Positions 1 to 8,827 of a stretch of DNA of 64,000 nt are shown here, one piece after another (positions within the stretch are counted from its first letter, which is position 1; each line of letters opens with the position of its first letter). The notes below the pieces were generated by a model, which made no database searches, was not told where the DNA came from, and worked only from the letters and a program-made list of their open reading frames with translations. Location: the NCBI GenBank assembly GCA_041391745.1, contig JAWKNK010000006.1, positions 62,001-126,000 on the forward strand, in the 5' to 3' direction. The translations under genes and the position numbers were made by a program. This DNA comes from JAIXWP01 sp041391745 (GTDB taxonomy: Bacteria; Bacteroidota; Bacteroidia; Flavobacteriales_D; Sanyastnellaceae).

Positions 1-413
1 TATTTCGCCACTTTAGACTTGTCTTGACATAACTCTAATAGAACTCCATTTGATGCTTTGGGGTGCATAAAAGCAATGATTTTATTGTCGGCTCCTTCTT
101 TTGGTTCGTTGTGAATCATTTGATAGCCTAAGCCTTTCAGTCGTTCTATTTCCGCGTAAATGTCTTCAACATCAAATGCAATGTGGTGAATTCCTTCTTT
201 ATTCTTCTCTAAGAATTTAGCAATGGCGCTATCACTATTTGTTGCTTGAAGCAATTCAATTTTATTGGGACCCACTTGAAAGAATGACGTGAGAACGCCT
301 TCGCTTTCTACGATCTCAGTTTTATATGCTGGTAGTCCGAGGATATCTTCAAAAATTTTATTCGATGCAGTGATGTCTTTTACTGCGATTCCAATGTGCT
401 CAATTTTGTTCAT
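1..413 (-). CDS. mce: methylmalonyl-CoA epimerase (3' end at window edge)
   Basis: This is a glyoxalase/VOC-fold epimerase that interconverts (R)- and (S)-methylmalonyl-CoA in the propionyl-CoA/succinyl-CoA route. The product begins MNKIEHIGIAVKD, contains GIHHIAFDVEDI and IELLQ-type metal-ligand strands, and ends around LLELCQDKSKVAK, which is the normal C-terminus of the roughly 135-residue family. The last two bases visible at the window edge read TA on the coding strand, so the stop codon probably straddles the edge and almost nothing is missing. The start codon shares its A with the TGA of the upstream outer-membrane gene (TGATG), so the two are probably translationally coupled. Assignment is from recognised family motifs, not a search. 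Confidence 0.88.
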   Translation of the reverse strand, partial: MNKIEHIGIAVKDITASNKIFEDILGLPAYKTEIVESEGVLTSFFQVGPNKIELLQATNSDSAIAKFLEKNKEGIHHIAFDVEDIYAEIERLKGLGYQMIHNEPKEGADNKIIAFMHPKASNGVLLELCQDKSKVAK

Positions 414-1261
414 CACTTGTTGTATTTTTTCATGTCCTTTCCCCACAAGTTGTGCTTGCCACCAGAAGTATCTTTTCCTACGCACTTTCTTCCTTCTGTT
501 TTATCTAAAAATAGAAAACGAATAGTTATGATCACAGGACGATATCTATTGGAAAAATAGGGAAGCGTTGAATTCCCGTCTAGCGTTGGATAGAGGTTTA
601 GTATTGGTGTTTCTACCATTGGCATTACATACAATCCTGGGTCAATTTTAAACCCGAATCCAAGTTTGTAGTGCAATTGTATTTGAATGTTTCCAGGGAA
701 TTCCTGCGGAATTGCAGGGTAGAAATTTTCAGAATTTCTATTTTTTAAAAAAATGTAGTCGAAATTGAGACCAAGGGAATTGTGGATCCATGCGCGATCC
801 GCAATCTGTATGATATTAGAAGCATTGATGAATGCACCAGCACTTCCATCTGAAAATGTAGATTTGTTTGTAGCGTCAACGAGCATTCCTCCTTGGTTCA
901 CTTGTCCGGCAAATTCCTCTTTACCGCGGAGCAATTTGAAATGTACACCGTAGTCAAAATGGTGTAAAAGGTAATATCCTTCTAGAAATTTGTGCCTTCC
1001 TACTTCTGCGTAAACTCCAATGCGTGAGCTCGGGTTAAATCTTCCAGAATACAAGGTGTCATTAGCAAATTCACCCTCGCCATAAAGCGTTTGAAATTTA
1101 TTGCCTGTGCTGCTTGGCATGAGCGTAATGCCCGGTGCGAAAAACCACCCTCTTTTTTGGAAGGCATTTTCACCATAAAGCGGTGCCTTTTGTCTTCCTA
1201 CTTGTGCTATTAAGCCCAGGTGACAGACAGCAATTATCAAGATGAGAATTACTCTTTTCAT
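413..1261 (-). CDS. predicted outer-membrane beta-barrel protein, unknown function
   Basis: I do not recognise a named family. The 282-residue product starts with a cleavable signal peptide (MKRVILILIIAVCHLGLIAQ) and continues with alternating aromatic/polar strands, for example YYLLHHFDYGVHFKLL, IQIQLHYKLGFGFKI and YRPVIITIRFLFLD, the pattern of Bacteroidota outer-membrane barrels. The last strand is followed by about 28 basic, lysine/glycine-rich residues, which is odd for a barrel and may be a cytosine/homopolymer-type extension or a real tail. A near-consensus -7 element (CAAATTTG) lies 7 bases upstream of the start on the minus strand. It overlaps the mce start by one base, so the pair is probably one transcript, although a functional link to epimerase is not apparent. 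Confidence 0.6.
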   Translation of the reverse strand: MKRVILILIIAVCHLGLIAQVGRQKAPLYGENAFQKRGWFFAPGITLMPSSTGNKFQTLYGEGEFANDTLYSGRFNPSSRIGVYAEVGRHKFLEGYYLLHHFDYGVHFKLLRGKEEFAGQVNQGGMLVDATNKSTFSDGSAGAFINASNIIQIADRAWIHNSLGLNFDYIFLKNRNSENFYPAIPQEFPGNIQIQLHYKLGFGFKIDPGLYVMPMVETPILNLYPTLDGNSTLPYFSNRYRPVIITIRFLFLDKTEGRKCVGKDTSGGKHNLWGKDMKKYNK

Positions 1262-1329
1262 ATCAACAAATTTGAGAAAAGCCGCGAGAGCAACTTTGTC
1301 GGTTTCAATAAGTTGATAACAAGAGAATC

Positions 1330-2688
1330 TTAGTTTTCTTGTATCAACTCGAGGATTTGTTGTTCCACTTCTTCACTATCCCAGATTTCATAAATGTCGG
1401 GTCTGCTCATTACCTGTTTCATAATCGCGTCTTGACGGTCTCCATTTTGTAGGGCGTCATTGTAGGGAATATGTGAGAAGGTGACTTGTGAGTAGAGTGG
1501 AAGCCAAAGATTAGGATGCTTTGAAGAAAATTTGGCTTCAATTTTTTTCTGAAGAAGAAAATCCTTGTCAGCCGTTTTATCGCGCATCTCAATGTAATTG
1601 CGGAGTGCTAATTCTAAAATGGCATCGCCAGCGGGTTTGCGAATCTTAGAGTATTCTTCAAACATAGATGACCAATCCGAACCGTGCTTTTCCATGAGTT
1701 CATTTAGGACTGTACAATCTTCAAATCCGCTATTCATTCCTTGTCCATAGAATGGTACAATAGCATGCGCAGCATCACCCATCAAGCAAATTTTATCCTG
1801 GTAGTTCCAAGGACTACACTTGGTCATTACGAGACTTGACGTAGGATTAGTGAAAAAGTCTTGAAGCATTTCTGGCATCATCGGAACAGCGTCTCCAAAA
1901 TGAGTTTGGAAGAAGTTGGTAACACTTGCCTCATCTTTCAAATGTTCGAATGCGTGTTTACCTTCAAATGCTAGGAACAAGGTGCATGTAAAACTTCCAT
2001 CTGGATTTGGAAGTGCAATCATCATGAATTCACCTCTTGGCCAGATGTGAAGAGCCGTTGGGTCCATTCGATGCGATCCATCTTCATTCGGCGGAATTTC
2101 CAATTCCTTGTAGCCGTGACTCAAATATTCTTGTGAATAGTTAAATCTGTCTAAACGCATCATTCTATTGCGAACCGCAGAGAAAGCTCCATCGGTGCCG
2201 AATATGCGGTCAAATTGCATATTCATTTCTTCACCGGTTGACGGGTTTTCGAAATGAATAGTATTGGTATGTAAGTCGATGTCTTTGCATTGATGCTCAA
2301 AATACAATGTGACATTGTCATGTTCATCCGCACAATTCAAAAGTGTTTGATTCAGCAAACCACGCGATACAGAATAAATGGCTTGACCTTCTTTGCCATA
2401 GGGTTGATAAGAAAGCTCACCTTCCACTGAGTGCATAAGTCGCCCTTTCATTGGTAACGCGACCTTCATTATTTCCTCATTGATACCAGCGTTTATCAAA
2501 GCTTTCCAACCACGATCACTTAGAGCAAGATTGATTGATTTGCCTTGAACAATTTTTACTTTTCTGATATCAGTTCTTCTGTCAAATACATGAACATTGT
2601 GTCCTTTTTTGGCCATATACACAGCCCACAAACTTCCCACAAGTCCTGCACCTACAATTGCAATGTTTTGCTTAGTCATTTTATTCAA
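1330..2688 (-). CDS. kmo: kynurenine 3-monooxygenase
   Basis: This FAD- and NADPH-dependent flavoprotein hydroxylates L-kynurenine to 3-hydroxykynurenine, a step in tryptophan catabolism that can feed de novo NAD synthesis. The 452-residue product has the N-terminal dinucleotide-binding motif GAGLVGS at residues 13-19, a family signature around residues 40-60 (KSINLALSDRGW), and the second FAD motif GDAAHAIVPFYGQGMNSGFED near residue 305. Length and motifs fit the KMO family rather than general salicylate-type monooxygenases. It starts 4 bases after the PLP-enzyme gene stop, so it is co-transcribed with it. The next enzymes are not adjacent, but 3-hydroxyanthranilate 3,4-dioxygenase is present about 13 kb away. 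Confidence 0.93.
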   Translation of the reverse strand: MNKMTKQNIAIVGAGLVGSLWAVYMAKKGHNVHVFDRRTDIRKVKIVQGKSINLALSDRGWKALINAGINEEIMKVALPMKGRLMHSVEGELSYQPYGKEGQAIYSVSRGLLNQTLLNCADEHDNVTLYFEHQCKDIDLHTNTIHFENPSTGEEMNMQFDRIFGTDGAFSAVRNRMMRLDRFNYSQEYLSHGYKELEIPPNEDGSHRMDPTALHIWPRGEFMMIALPNPDGSFTCTLFLAFEGKHAFEHLKDEASVTNFFQTHFGDAVPMMPEMLQDFFTNPTSSLVMTKCSPWNYQDKICLMGDAAHAIVPFYGQGMNSGFEDCTVLNELMEKHGSDWSSMFEEYSKIRKPAGDAILELALRNYIEMRDKTADKDFLLQKKIEAKFSSKHPNLWLPLYSQVTFSHIPYNDALQNGDRQDAIMKQVMSRPDIYEIWDSEEVEQQILELIQEN

Positions 2689-2692
2689 TGGG

Positions 2693-3841
2693 TTAATTTA
2701 CTTTGTCTAATGCTTGTTCAAGATCAGAGAGTAAGTCTTCCACATCCTCCACGCCAACACTTAGTCGGAGAAGACTGTCGACGAGGCCTGTTTTAATTCT
2801 TTCTTCTTTTGGAATAGAAGCATGTGTCATAGATGCTGGATGACCCACGAGCGATTCCACTCCACCTAAAGATTCAGCAAGAGAAAACACTTTTAAACTT
2901 TGAGCCAATTTTGAAGCATCTTCAAAAGAATCCGTTTTCAAAGTGAATGAAATCATTCCACCGAAATCTTTCATTTGCTTTTTAGCTACTTCATGATTTG
3001 GATGATCTGCTAATCCTGGCCAATAAACTTTTCCAACTTTTGGATGATCCTTTAAAAAGTTGGCTACTGCAGCACCATTTTTACAATGCGCTTGCATTCT
3101 CAGGTGAAGGGTTTTCAATCCTCTTAACACAAGAAAGCTATCCATAGGACCTGGTGTTGCTCCGCAAGAATTTGCAATAAAAGCCAACTGCTCGTACAAC
3201 GCATCATTCGACGTCATAAGTGTACCCATCACCACGTCGCTGTGTCCGCCGAGGTATTTGGTAGCAGAATGCATTACGATATCCGCACCCATGTCTAATG
3301 GATTTTGAAGGTATGGCGACGCAAAAGTGTTGTCTACCATCGTAATCAAATTGTGTTCTTTTCCAATATTCACCAATGCCTGGATATCGATAATTTTCAT
3401 CATCGGATTAGTTGGAGTTTCCAACCAGAGCATTTTTGTTTTTGAATTAATGGTGCTTTTTACCGCATCCAAATTGTGCATGTCAATGAAGTGAAACACG
3501 ATACCATAGTTTGCGAATACTTTCGTAAACATGCGGTATGTTCCTCCATACAAATCGTCAGTAGCTATCACTTCATCGCCAGGGCGAAGAAGTTTTACAA
3601 TAGCATCCGCAGCACCCATTCCACTAGAAAAACACAAACCATGTTTTGCATTTTCAAGTGCCGCAAGACAACTTTCTAATGCAACACGGGTTGGGTTTTT
3701 TCCACGAGCGTATGCATATCCTTTGTGCTGACCAGGAGCTTCTTGAACGTATGTTGAAGTTTGGTAAATAGGAGTCATTATAGCTCCTGTAGTAGGATCA
3801 GGCTCTTGCCCTGCGTGAATAGCTTTTGTGCCGAATTTCAT
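2693..3841 (-). CDS. cystathionine gamma-synthase/gamma-lyase family PLP enzyme
   Basis: This belongs to the Cys/Met metabolism PLP-dependent (fold type I) family. The 382-residue product shows the substrate/cofactor motif YARGKNPTR (residues 44-52), the VDNTFASPYLQNPL segment that holds the PLP aspartate (D170), and the Schiff-base lysine K195 in HSATKYLGGHSD. The family includes cystathionine gamma-synthase, gamma-lyase and beta-lyase, and sequence alone does not separate them here. A cystathionine beta-synthase gene at 27.6 kb would pair with a gamma-lyase in reverse transsulfuration, so gamma-lyase or a dual enzyme is my inference. Its start overlaps the DedA gene stop by 4 bases (ATGA), and kmo follows after 4 bases, so all three are probably one operon. 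Confidence 0.88.
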   Translation of the reverse strand: MKFGTKAIHAGQEPDPTTGAIMTPIYQTSTYVQEAPGQHKGYAYARGKNPTRVALESCLAALENAKHGLCFSSGMGAADAIVKLLRPGDEVIATDDLYGGTYRMFTKVFANYGIVFHFIDMHNLDAVKSTINSKTKMLWLETPTNPMMKIIDIQALVNIGKEHNLITMVDNTFASPYLQNPLDMGADIVMHSATKYLGGHSDVVMGTLMTSNDALYEQLAFIANSCGATPGPMDSFLVLRGLKTLHLRMQAHCKNGAAVANFLKDHPKVGKVYWPGLADHPNHEVAKKQMKDFGGMISFTLKTDSFEDASKLAQSLKVFSLAESLGGVESLVGHPASMTHASIPKEERIKTGLVDSLLRLSVGVEDVEDLLSDLEQALDKVN

Positions 3842-4488
3842 GGATTTATTTCTTTCTTTTTTAATTCTTTTCTGTGGTTGATGTAAGTTCGGATTACGAT
3901 AACCGTGGTTATAAGTATGAATCCGATAATGATGTACTCAATGTAATTTTCAATGCCCGGGATTTTTTCTCCGGCCACATAGCCGACGCTGCTGAGTATG
4001 CCTACCCAAAGTGCGCCACCAATGATATTATACATCATGAAATTTCTGAAGTTCACTTTAATAACTCCTGCCAAAATGGGAGCAAAAGTTCTGATGATGG
4101 GTAAAAACCTTCCGAGGATTAGTGTTTTACCTCCATGCTTTTCGTAGAATGAACGAGTAACATCCACATATTTTTTCTTGAAAAAAACAGATTCATTTCG
4201 CTCGAATACAGGAGGTCCAACCTTCATCCCGAATCCGTATCCGAATATACCTCCAGCAACCGCAGCAATGAACATTACGGTGGTGAGGGTGTAAATATCA
4301 AGTCCTAGAATTTCAGGTTGAGTGGAGCAAATAAGTCCTGACATAAAAATCAGTGAGTCACCGGGTAAGAAGATTCCGAAAAACACCCCATTTTCAGCAA
4401 AAACAATTGTTAATAGCAAAGCCAATCCACCATAGTGAATAATAGTCTCAGGGTTCGATAGTCCCTTTATAAATTCCCACGTCTCCAT
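3838..4488 (-). CDS. DedA family membrane protein
   Basis: This is an integral membrane protein of the DedA/VTT (SNARE-associated) family, implicated in lipid scrambling or flippase activity and envelope homeostasis. The motifs FFGIFLPGDSLIF and GRFLPIIRTFAPILAGV are the conserved re-entrant loop segments with the E/D and R residues of the family. I chose the ATG at 4488, giving 216 residues beginning METWEFIKG, the usual length. A longer frame from 4554 would add 22 residues that overlap the upstream gene by 10 bases and do not look like a family N-terminus, but it is not excluded. It lies between the radical SAM locus and the PLP-enzyme gene on the same strand. Confidence 0.85.
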   Translation of the reverse strand: METWEFIKGLSNPETIIHYGGLALLLTIVFAENGVFFGIFLPGDSLIFMSGLICSTQPEILGLDIYTLTTVMFIAAVAGGIFGYGFGMKVGPPVFERNESVFFKKKYVDVTRSFYEKHGGKTLILGRFLPIIRTFAPILAGVIKVNFRNFMMYNIIGGALWVGILSSVGYVAGEKIPGIENYIEYIIIGFILITTVIVIRTYINHRKELKKKEINP

Positions 4489-4544
4489 TGACGCGCAAGT
4501 TAGAAAGAAAAGACCTAATTCTAAAAGTAAATCAATGACTTTAC

Positions 4545-5560
4545 TCAGACCCAAACCTCAGTGCCCTCGGAGCAGTTGGCGCAGATTTCTATTGATTTTC
4601 GCTCTGTAAATACCTGCTTTCTAAATGATTGGTATTTGGCAGAATACCATACTTCCTTGAAAGGGTGCGATGTTAAATTTCCCAATATATGTTGTGCATC
4701 TTTGTCAAAACAGCACGGTACCACTTTTCCATCCCAAGTCAACACCGCTCCTGTCCACAATCGTAGACAACTATTTTTCATTTCATTTTTCAAAATATAT
4801 GCCCCAGAGCTGGTCCTTTTATATCTACTATATTTTTCATTTTGAGGGATGAGAGGGTGGTTTTCCTTGGGCTCGTAAACTTGTGCGGTTTTGAATTTTA
4901 ATTCGTCAACTCCTATTTTTTGAGTAAGAGATTTTACGTCTTCAATTTGATGTTCATTGGGCCTAACAACTAAAAATTGGAATATCACATAGGGTGTGGC
5001 TGACTTCAGTTCTTTTTTCCACTTTACAATATTTTCAGCACCCTTTACTACTTTATCCAAATCGCCATGCACACGATATTGCTCATAGACTTCTTGAGTG
5101 GTACCATCAATTGAAATGATTAATCTATCCAATCCAGATTCAACCGTTTTACGTGCCATTTCGTCATTTAAAAGTGCGCATTCGTACTAGTAGACGTATA
5201 AATGTTGAGTGATTTCGCGATTTTAATTTGTTCTAAAAATTTGGGGTGAATAAATGGTTCACCTTGAAAATAAAAATTGATATATGTAAGATGGCCTTTC
5301 ATTTGGGTGAGCCAATTTTCCAATTTGTCGATTTTCAAATTACCAGTAGGTCGAGTGAATTTCTTTAATCCAGATGGACATTCAGGACAGCCTAAATTAC
5401 AAGCTGTGGTAGGCTCTATCGAAATACTCGTGGGCAATCCAAGTGGTTTAATGATTTTGAAATTTTTCGCGAGAAAATAGGAGATACCCAGAAGCAAGGC
5501 ATTCCAAATGCGTGGAAGTGTCCAGATTTTTATAAAACGTATGAATTCTTGAAGTCGCAT
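4545..5560 (-). pseudogene. radical SAM/SPASM domain protein, interrupted by a -1 frameshift
   Basis: Two abutting minus-strand frames (5560-5168 and 5159-4545) encode one radical SAM protein. The first holds the CxxxCxxC cluster in TTACNLGCPECPSG and the second holds the SAM-fold core (LDRLIISIDGTTQEVYEQYR) plus C-terminal SPASM-type cysteines (CLRLW, VVPCCFDKD, CANCSEG). The join reads CAC TTT TAA; one extra T in the T4 run (plus-strand A4 at 5170-5173) gives HFLNDEMARKTVES and a continuous protein of about 338 residues. The family includes peptide-maturing and anaerobic sulfatase-maturing enzymes, but no precursor peptide is visible nearby. A sequencing error is the simplest explanation; a real mutation or programmed -1 slip cannot be excluded. 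Confidence 0.82.
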
Positions 5561-5573
5561 ATTTCAATTGTCA

Positions 5574-5581
5574 CAAATCTA
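5574..5581 (-). promoter_or_regulatory. Bacteroidota -7 promoter element
   Basis: The minus strand reads TAGATTTG, an exact match to the Bacteroidota -7 consensus TAnnTTTG, 13 bases before the radical SAM start at 5560. No clear TTG at the -33 position was found. Confidence 0.55.
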
Positions 5582-5593
5582 CAATCATTGTAG
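5579..5593. promoter_or_regulatory. palindrome, operator candidate between divergent genes
   Basis: CTACAATCATTGTAG is a 7-base inverted repeat around a single central base. It overlaps the upstream edge of the minus-strand -7 element, the position of a repressor or activator site in the 74-base gap between the divergent radical SAM and DUF5686 genes. No regulator gene is adjacent, so function is inferred from geometry only. Confidence 0.35.
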
Positions 5594-5634
5594 TACTTTT
5601 CGGCTGATAATCGTTTATGTAGAAACCTTTGATT

Positions 5635-8052
5635 ATGAAAACGCTTTTACTTATTCTTCAATTAAGCTTATTATCTCTTGTTGGAGTGGCTCAAAACGCT
5701 ATGAAAGGTAGAGTAATTGATGCGTCATCAAAGGAAGCGCTGGCTTTCGTGGCAATTTATGTTGAAGGATCTCAAAACGGTGTGTACTCGGATATTGATG
5801 GTTTATATGTGCTTCCTAATCTAAAGCAATCAGATAAAATTCACTTTCGCTTTTTGGGTTATGAAGAGTATGTTTTGGTATGGAAAGGAGAATCAGAATT
5901 AAATGTGGTGATGAAGCAACAAACTTCGGAATTGGCCGAAATTGTCATTCGACCAGGAGAAAATCCGGCGGAGCGTATCATTAGAAAAGCGATTGAAAAT
6001 AAGGAATACAATAACCCAGAAAGAGCGCATAGTTTTACTTATGAGAGTTACAATAAACTCACCTTTGATATCGAAGCCGATACTACCGACCCCGCTTACA
6101 TCCGACAGTTGAGCGATAGCTCATTTGTTGCAGAGATGGAAGAAATGGAAACATTTCATTTGTTTTTGGTAGAATCGATTAGTAAAAGAAAGTACTTGCC
6201 ACCCAATCATTCAGAAGAAACGATTATTGCAAATCGTGTATCAGGATTCCAAAACGCTGACTTTGCGCTTTTGGGTACACAATTGCAGTCTTTCAGTTTT
6301 TATGGAGACTACGTCGAAATTCTTTCTGCGAAATATTTGAGCCCACTCACCAATGGTTCCTACAGAAAGTATTTATTCATCATTGAAGACACTACTTATA
6401 TTGAACAGGACACTGTGTTCACCATTTCATTTCGTCCAAGAAAAGGAAAAAACTTTGATGGGATGAAAGGCCAGTTGTTTATCAATACGGATGGTTACGC
6501 GCTTCAAAATTTGTTGGCCGAACCAAATGATGATACTGAGTCCATCGGAATAAAAATTCAGCAGAGATATGAAAAGGTTGATCGCAAAGCGTGGTTTCCT
6601 ATCCAGTTGAACTCGTTCATAACTATGAATAACCTAAATGTAGATGGATTTAGTGTGGTGGGTGAGGGGAGGTCGTATTTGCAGAATATTGAACTCGATC
6701 CAAAGTTGAAAGCAAAGGAGTTTACGCCTGTCACACTAATGATGCTGAAGGATGCCAAATCACAACCAGATTCGGTTTGGATGAAGTATAGAAATGCGCC
6801 GCTTGATACGATTGATCTTAAAACGTATCACATTATTGATAGTGTCAGTGAAGCCGAGAATTTTGAAAAGAAAATGGGCATTCTTTCGGCAATGATGGAA
6901 GGCAGAATTCCATTGGGATATATTGATTTTGATATCAATAGACTTATGGCTGCCAATAGTTATGAAGGTTTCCGATTGGGTGGAGGCATACACACGAGCG
7001 ACAAACTTTCGAAGGTGTTTAAGATTGGTGGATATGGAGCCTATGGCTTCAAGGATAAGGCTTGGAAATATGGCGGGGATCTCCAATTTAATATTTACAA
7101 GCCACGGGCGGTTTGGTTAAAATTCTCTGCTGAACATGATGTAAGAGAGACAGCTGGAAACAGGCTCATTAACAACGCGAACAACTTTTTGTTTGGAGAT
7201 TTTTATCCATTCTTTATCACGAGAATGGATGTTTATGAAAAGTATGAAGTGAAGGCGAATGGCAGGGCTTATCGCAATTTCACGCTTACTCCATTCGCAA
7301 ATGTTCAAAAGGTAAATCCATATCAAGACATTTATTTTTATCAGAATGTGAGTGATAATTCATCTACGGTTCAAGTAGAAAAAGATATTTTTCAAATTAC
7401 GGAGATTGGAAGTTTGGTGCGATGGGCACCTGGTGAAAAGCTTGTAAGAATGGGCAAGAAAGAAGTCAGTCTCGGAGGTAGATTGCCTGTTTTTTATTTC
7501 AATTTTACAAAAGGTATCAGTGGCCTTTTAGATGGAGAATTTGATTATACACGATACGATGCAAGTGCAGAAAAGCGATTCTTGATTAAGAATGCAGGCG
7601 AACTATTTGTGAAAATTGTGGGTGGTAGAGTGGAAGGTGATGTGCCATTCTCATTGCTATATAATTGTCGTGGATCAAGATCTTCTGCAAATATTGCAGC
7701 TCCAGAAACTTTTGAAACCATGTTTACTAATGCTTACCAATTCAGGGATTTTGCTGCAGTACATTTAAGACACTCTTTCAAGGATTTACTGTTCCAATAT
7801 AAAAACTTCAAACCACATTTAATTTTGGTTCACAACATGATGTGGTCGACAAGTGAAAAACCGAACAACTATTCGGTTGATATAAAGACCGTGGAAAAAG
7901 GCTATTTTGAAAGTGGATTACAGATAGATGGCATCCTAAAATCAGGATTTTCTGGAATCGGAATCGGTGGGTTTTATCGCTACGGACCATACGCTCAGGG
8001 TCAATTCAAAAACGATTTCGTTTTCAAATTGACCACGAGCTTTATTTTTTAA
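5635..8052 (+). CDS. DUF5686 family outer-membrane protein with N-terminal carboxypeptidase-regulatory-like domain
   Basis: The product of about 805 residues has a signal peptide ending SLVGVAQ, then a CarboxypepD_reg-like beta-sandwich (GRVIDASSKEALAFVAIYVE, about residues 23-105), then a long DUF5686 region that ends in aromatic beta-strands and a terminal phenylalanine (LTTSFIF), the usual end of an outer-membrane barrel. The architecture resembles TonB-receptor-like proteins without a plug, and the family function is not established. I use the ATG at 5635 rather than the TTG six bases earlier; a near-consensus -7 element (AACCTTTG, 5624-5631) ends three bases before it, which would make the mRNA essentially leaderless. 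Its end overlaps the next, convergent gene by 4 bases. Confidence 0.85.
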   Translation: MKTLLLILQLSLLSLVGVAQNAMKGRVIDASSKEALAFVAIYVEGSQNGVYSDIDGLYVLPNLKQSDKIHFRFLGYEEYVLVWKGESELNVVMKQQTSELAEIVIRPGENPAERIIRKAIENKEYNNPERAHSFTYESYNKLTFDIEADTTDPAYIRQLSDSSFVAEMEEMETFHLFLVESISKRKYLPPNHSEETIIANRVSGFQNADFALLGTQLQSFSFYGDYVEILSAKYLSPLTNGSYRKYLFIIEDTTYIEQDTVFTISFRPRKGKNFDGMKGQLFINTDGYALQNLLAEPNDDTESIGIKIQQRYEKVDRKAWFPIQLNSFITMNNLNVDGFSVVGEGRSYLQNIELDPKLKAKEFTPVTLMMLKDAKSQPDSVWMKYRNAPLDTIDLKTYHIIDSVSEAENFEKKMGILSAMMEGRIPLGYIDFDINRLMAANSYEGFRLGGGIHTSDKLSKVFKIGGYGAYGFKDKAWKYGGDLQFNIYKPRAVWLKFSAEHDVRETAGNRLINNANNFLFGDFYPFFITRMDVYEKYEVKANGRAYRNFTLTPFANVQKVNPYQDIYFYQNVSDNSSTVQVEKDIFQITEIGSLVRWAPGEKLVRMGKKEVSLGGRLPVFYFNFTKGISGLLDGEFDYTRYDASAEKRFLIKNAGELFVKIVGGRVEGDVPFSLLYNCRGSRSSANIAAPETFETMFTNAYQFRDFAAVHLRHSFKDLLFQYKNFKPHLILVHNMMWSTSEKPNNYSVDIKTVEKGYFESGLQIDGILKSGFSGIGIGGFYRYGPYAQGQFKNDFVFKLTTSFIF

Positions 8053-8543
8053 TGATCTTCATCCTCTTCATGTTCATCTGATTCGTGATCAGATGAAGTG
8101 GTTGTCATGTTGATTTCTGGGTGGCGAATTTCACCCCCAGAAGTTCCTGCTCTTTGTGCAAGAAAACATGCAATTGCTAATCCTAATGCTGAAACGAAAA
8201 CAAGCATATTGGCAACTTTAGGTTTCATTTTGTATAAAATGAGAATGACAATTGCCAGAATTCCAAGACCAATCATCAATTGACCAAAAGGTTCAGCTTG
8301 ATGCTCGTGTTCATGGATTAATTTGTGTGACACTCCTTCAATTTCTTCCGCAAGATGTTCTGCTTTTTCACCAGTGATGTGCGCTAGAAAAGCACTAATA
8401 GATGAAAAAATGTTGATATAAAGTCCTGTCTTTTTTACAGTGTCATTTTTGAGAATGATACCAAAAAGGATAACACCAAGGGAGATAATTGCACCTACGA
8501 TAGGCAGGTGGTTTACGAGTAAGTGTGCGTGGATCGGGTTCAT
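8049..8543 (-). CDS. small multi-pass membrane protein, DUF2231-like, with His/acidic tail
   Basis: The 164-residue product has about four membrane segments and begins MNPIHAHLLVNHLPIVGAI, reminiscent of the histidine-containing first helix of DUF2231-type membrane proteins. Histidines recur in the loop HKLIHEHEHQAEPFG and the C-terminus is a short His/Asp/Glu-rich tail (DHESDEHEEDEDH), which suggests metal or heme contact, but this is inference. It converges on the DUF5686 gene with a 4-base overlap. The tiny YegP-like gene lies 22 bases upstream on the same strand, so the two may share a transcript. Function unknown. Confidence 0.68.
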   Translation of the reverse strand: MNPIHAHLLVNHLPIVGAIISLGVILFGIILKNDTVKKTGLYINIFSSISAFLAHITGEKAEHLAEEIEGVSHKLIHEHEHQAEPFGQLMIGLGILAIVILILYKMKPKVANMLVFVSALGLAIACFLAQRAGTSGGEIRHPEINMTTTSSDHESDEHEEDEDH

Positions 8544-8565
8544 GTTTTTTTTGTGAAAATAGGAA

Positions 8566-8718
8566 TTATTTCACGTACCCTTTCAGAAATGCTTGCTTTT
8601 CACAATTTGATTTATCAAGAAAACCGAATGAGCTTTTATCGATGATATTGTCGTTGTCGTCCACATATTTCCAGTGCCAAAAACCGTTGGAGTCCGTGAA
8701 GAACTTTAAATGAGCCAT
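8566..8718 (-). CDS. 50-residue YegP/DUF1508-like single-repeat protein
   Basis: A complete short frame runs from ATG at 8718 to TAA at 8566 and encodes MAHLKFFTDSNGFWHWKYVD followed by DDNDNIIDKSSFGFLDKSNCEKQAFLKGYVK. The pattern of an F-x-D-x-x-G-x-W-x-W strand, a turn, I-I-x-x-S-S-x-G-F and a helix with K-x-x-C-E resembles one repeat of the YegP/UPF0339 (DUF1508) fold, which normally has two. The coding strand ends cleanly between neighbours, has no internal stop and reads as real protein. It sits directly upstream of the membrane protein gene at 8049-8543. The family role is unknown. I am fairly confident it is coding, less so about the family. Confidence 0.62.
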   Translation of the reverse strand: MAHLKFFTDSNGFWHWKYVDDNDNIIDKSSFGFLDKSNCEKQAFLKGYVK

Positions 8719-8815
8719 AATTGACGTTATTGTTACAGAATTAAGTGCTACAAAGGTAATTGTTTTAAAAATGATTCAAGGAAAAAACTTCAACTTTTTG
8801 AATCAAAAGCACCAC

Positions 8816-8823
8816 TATCTTTG
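8816..8823 (+). promoter_or_regulatory. Bacteroidota -7 promoter element, start-proximal
   Basis: TATCTTTG matches TAnnTTTG exactly and ends 4 bases before the ATG at 8828, which implies a leaderless or near-leaderless mRNA and supports that start. A TTG at 8798-8800 is present but the 15-base spacing is short. Confidence 0.6.
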
Positions 8824-8827
8824 CCCT

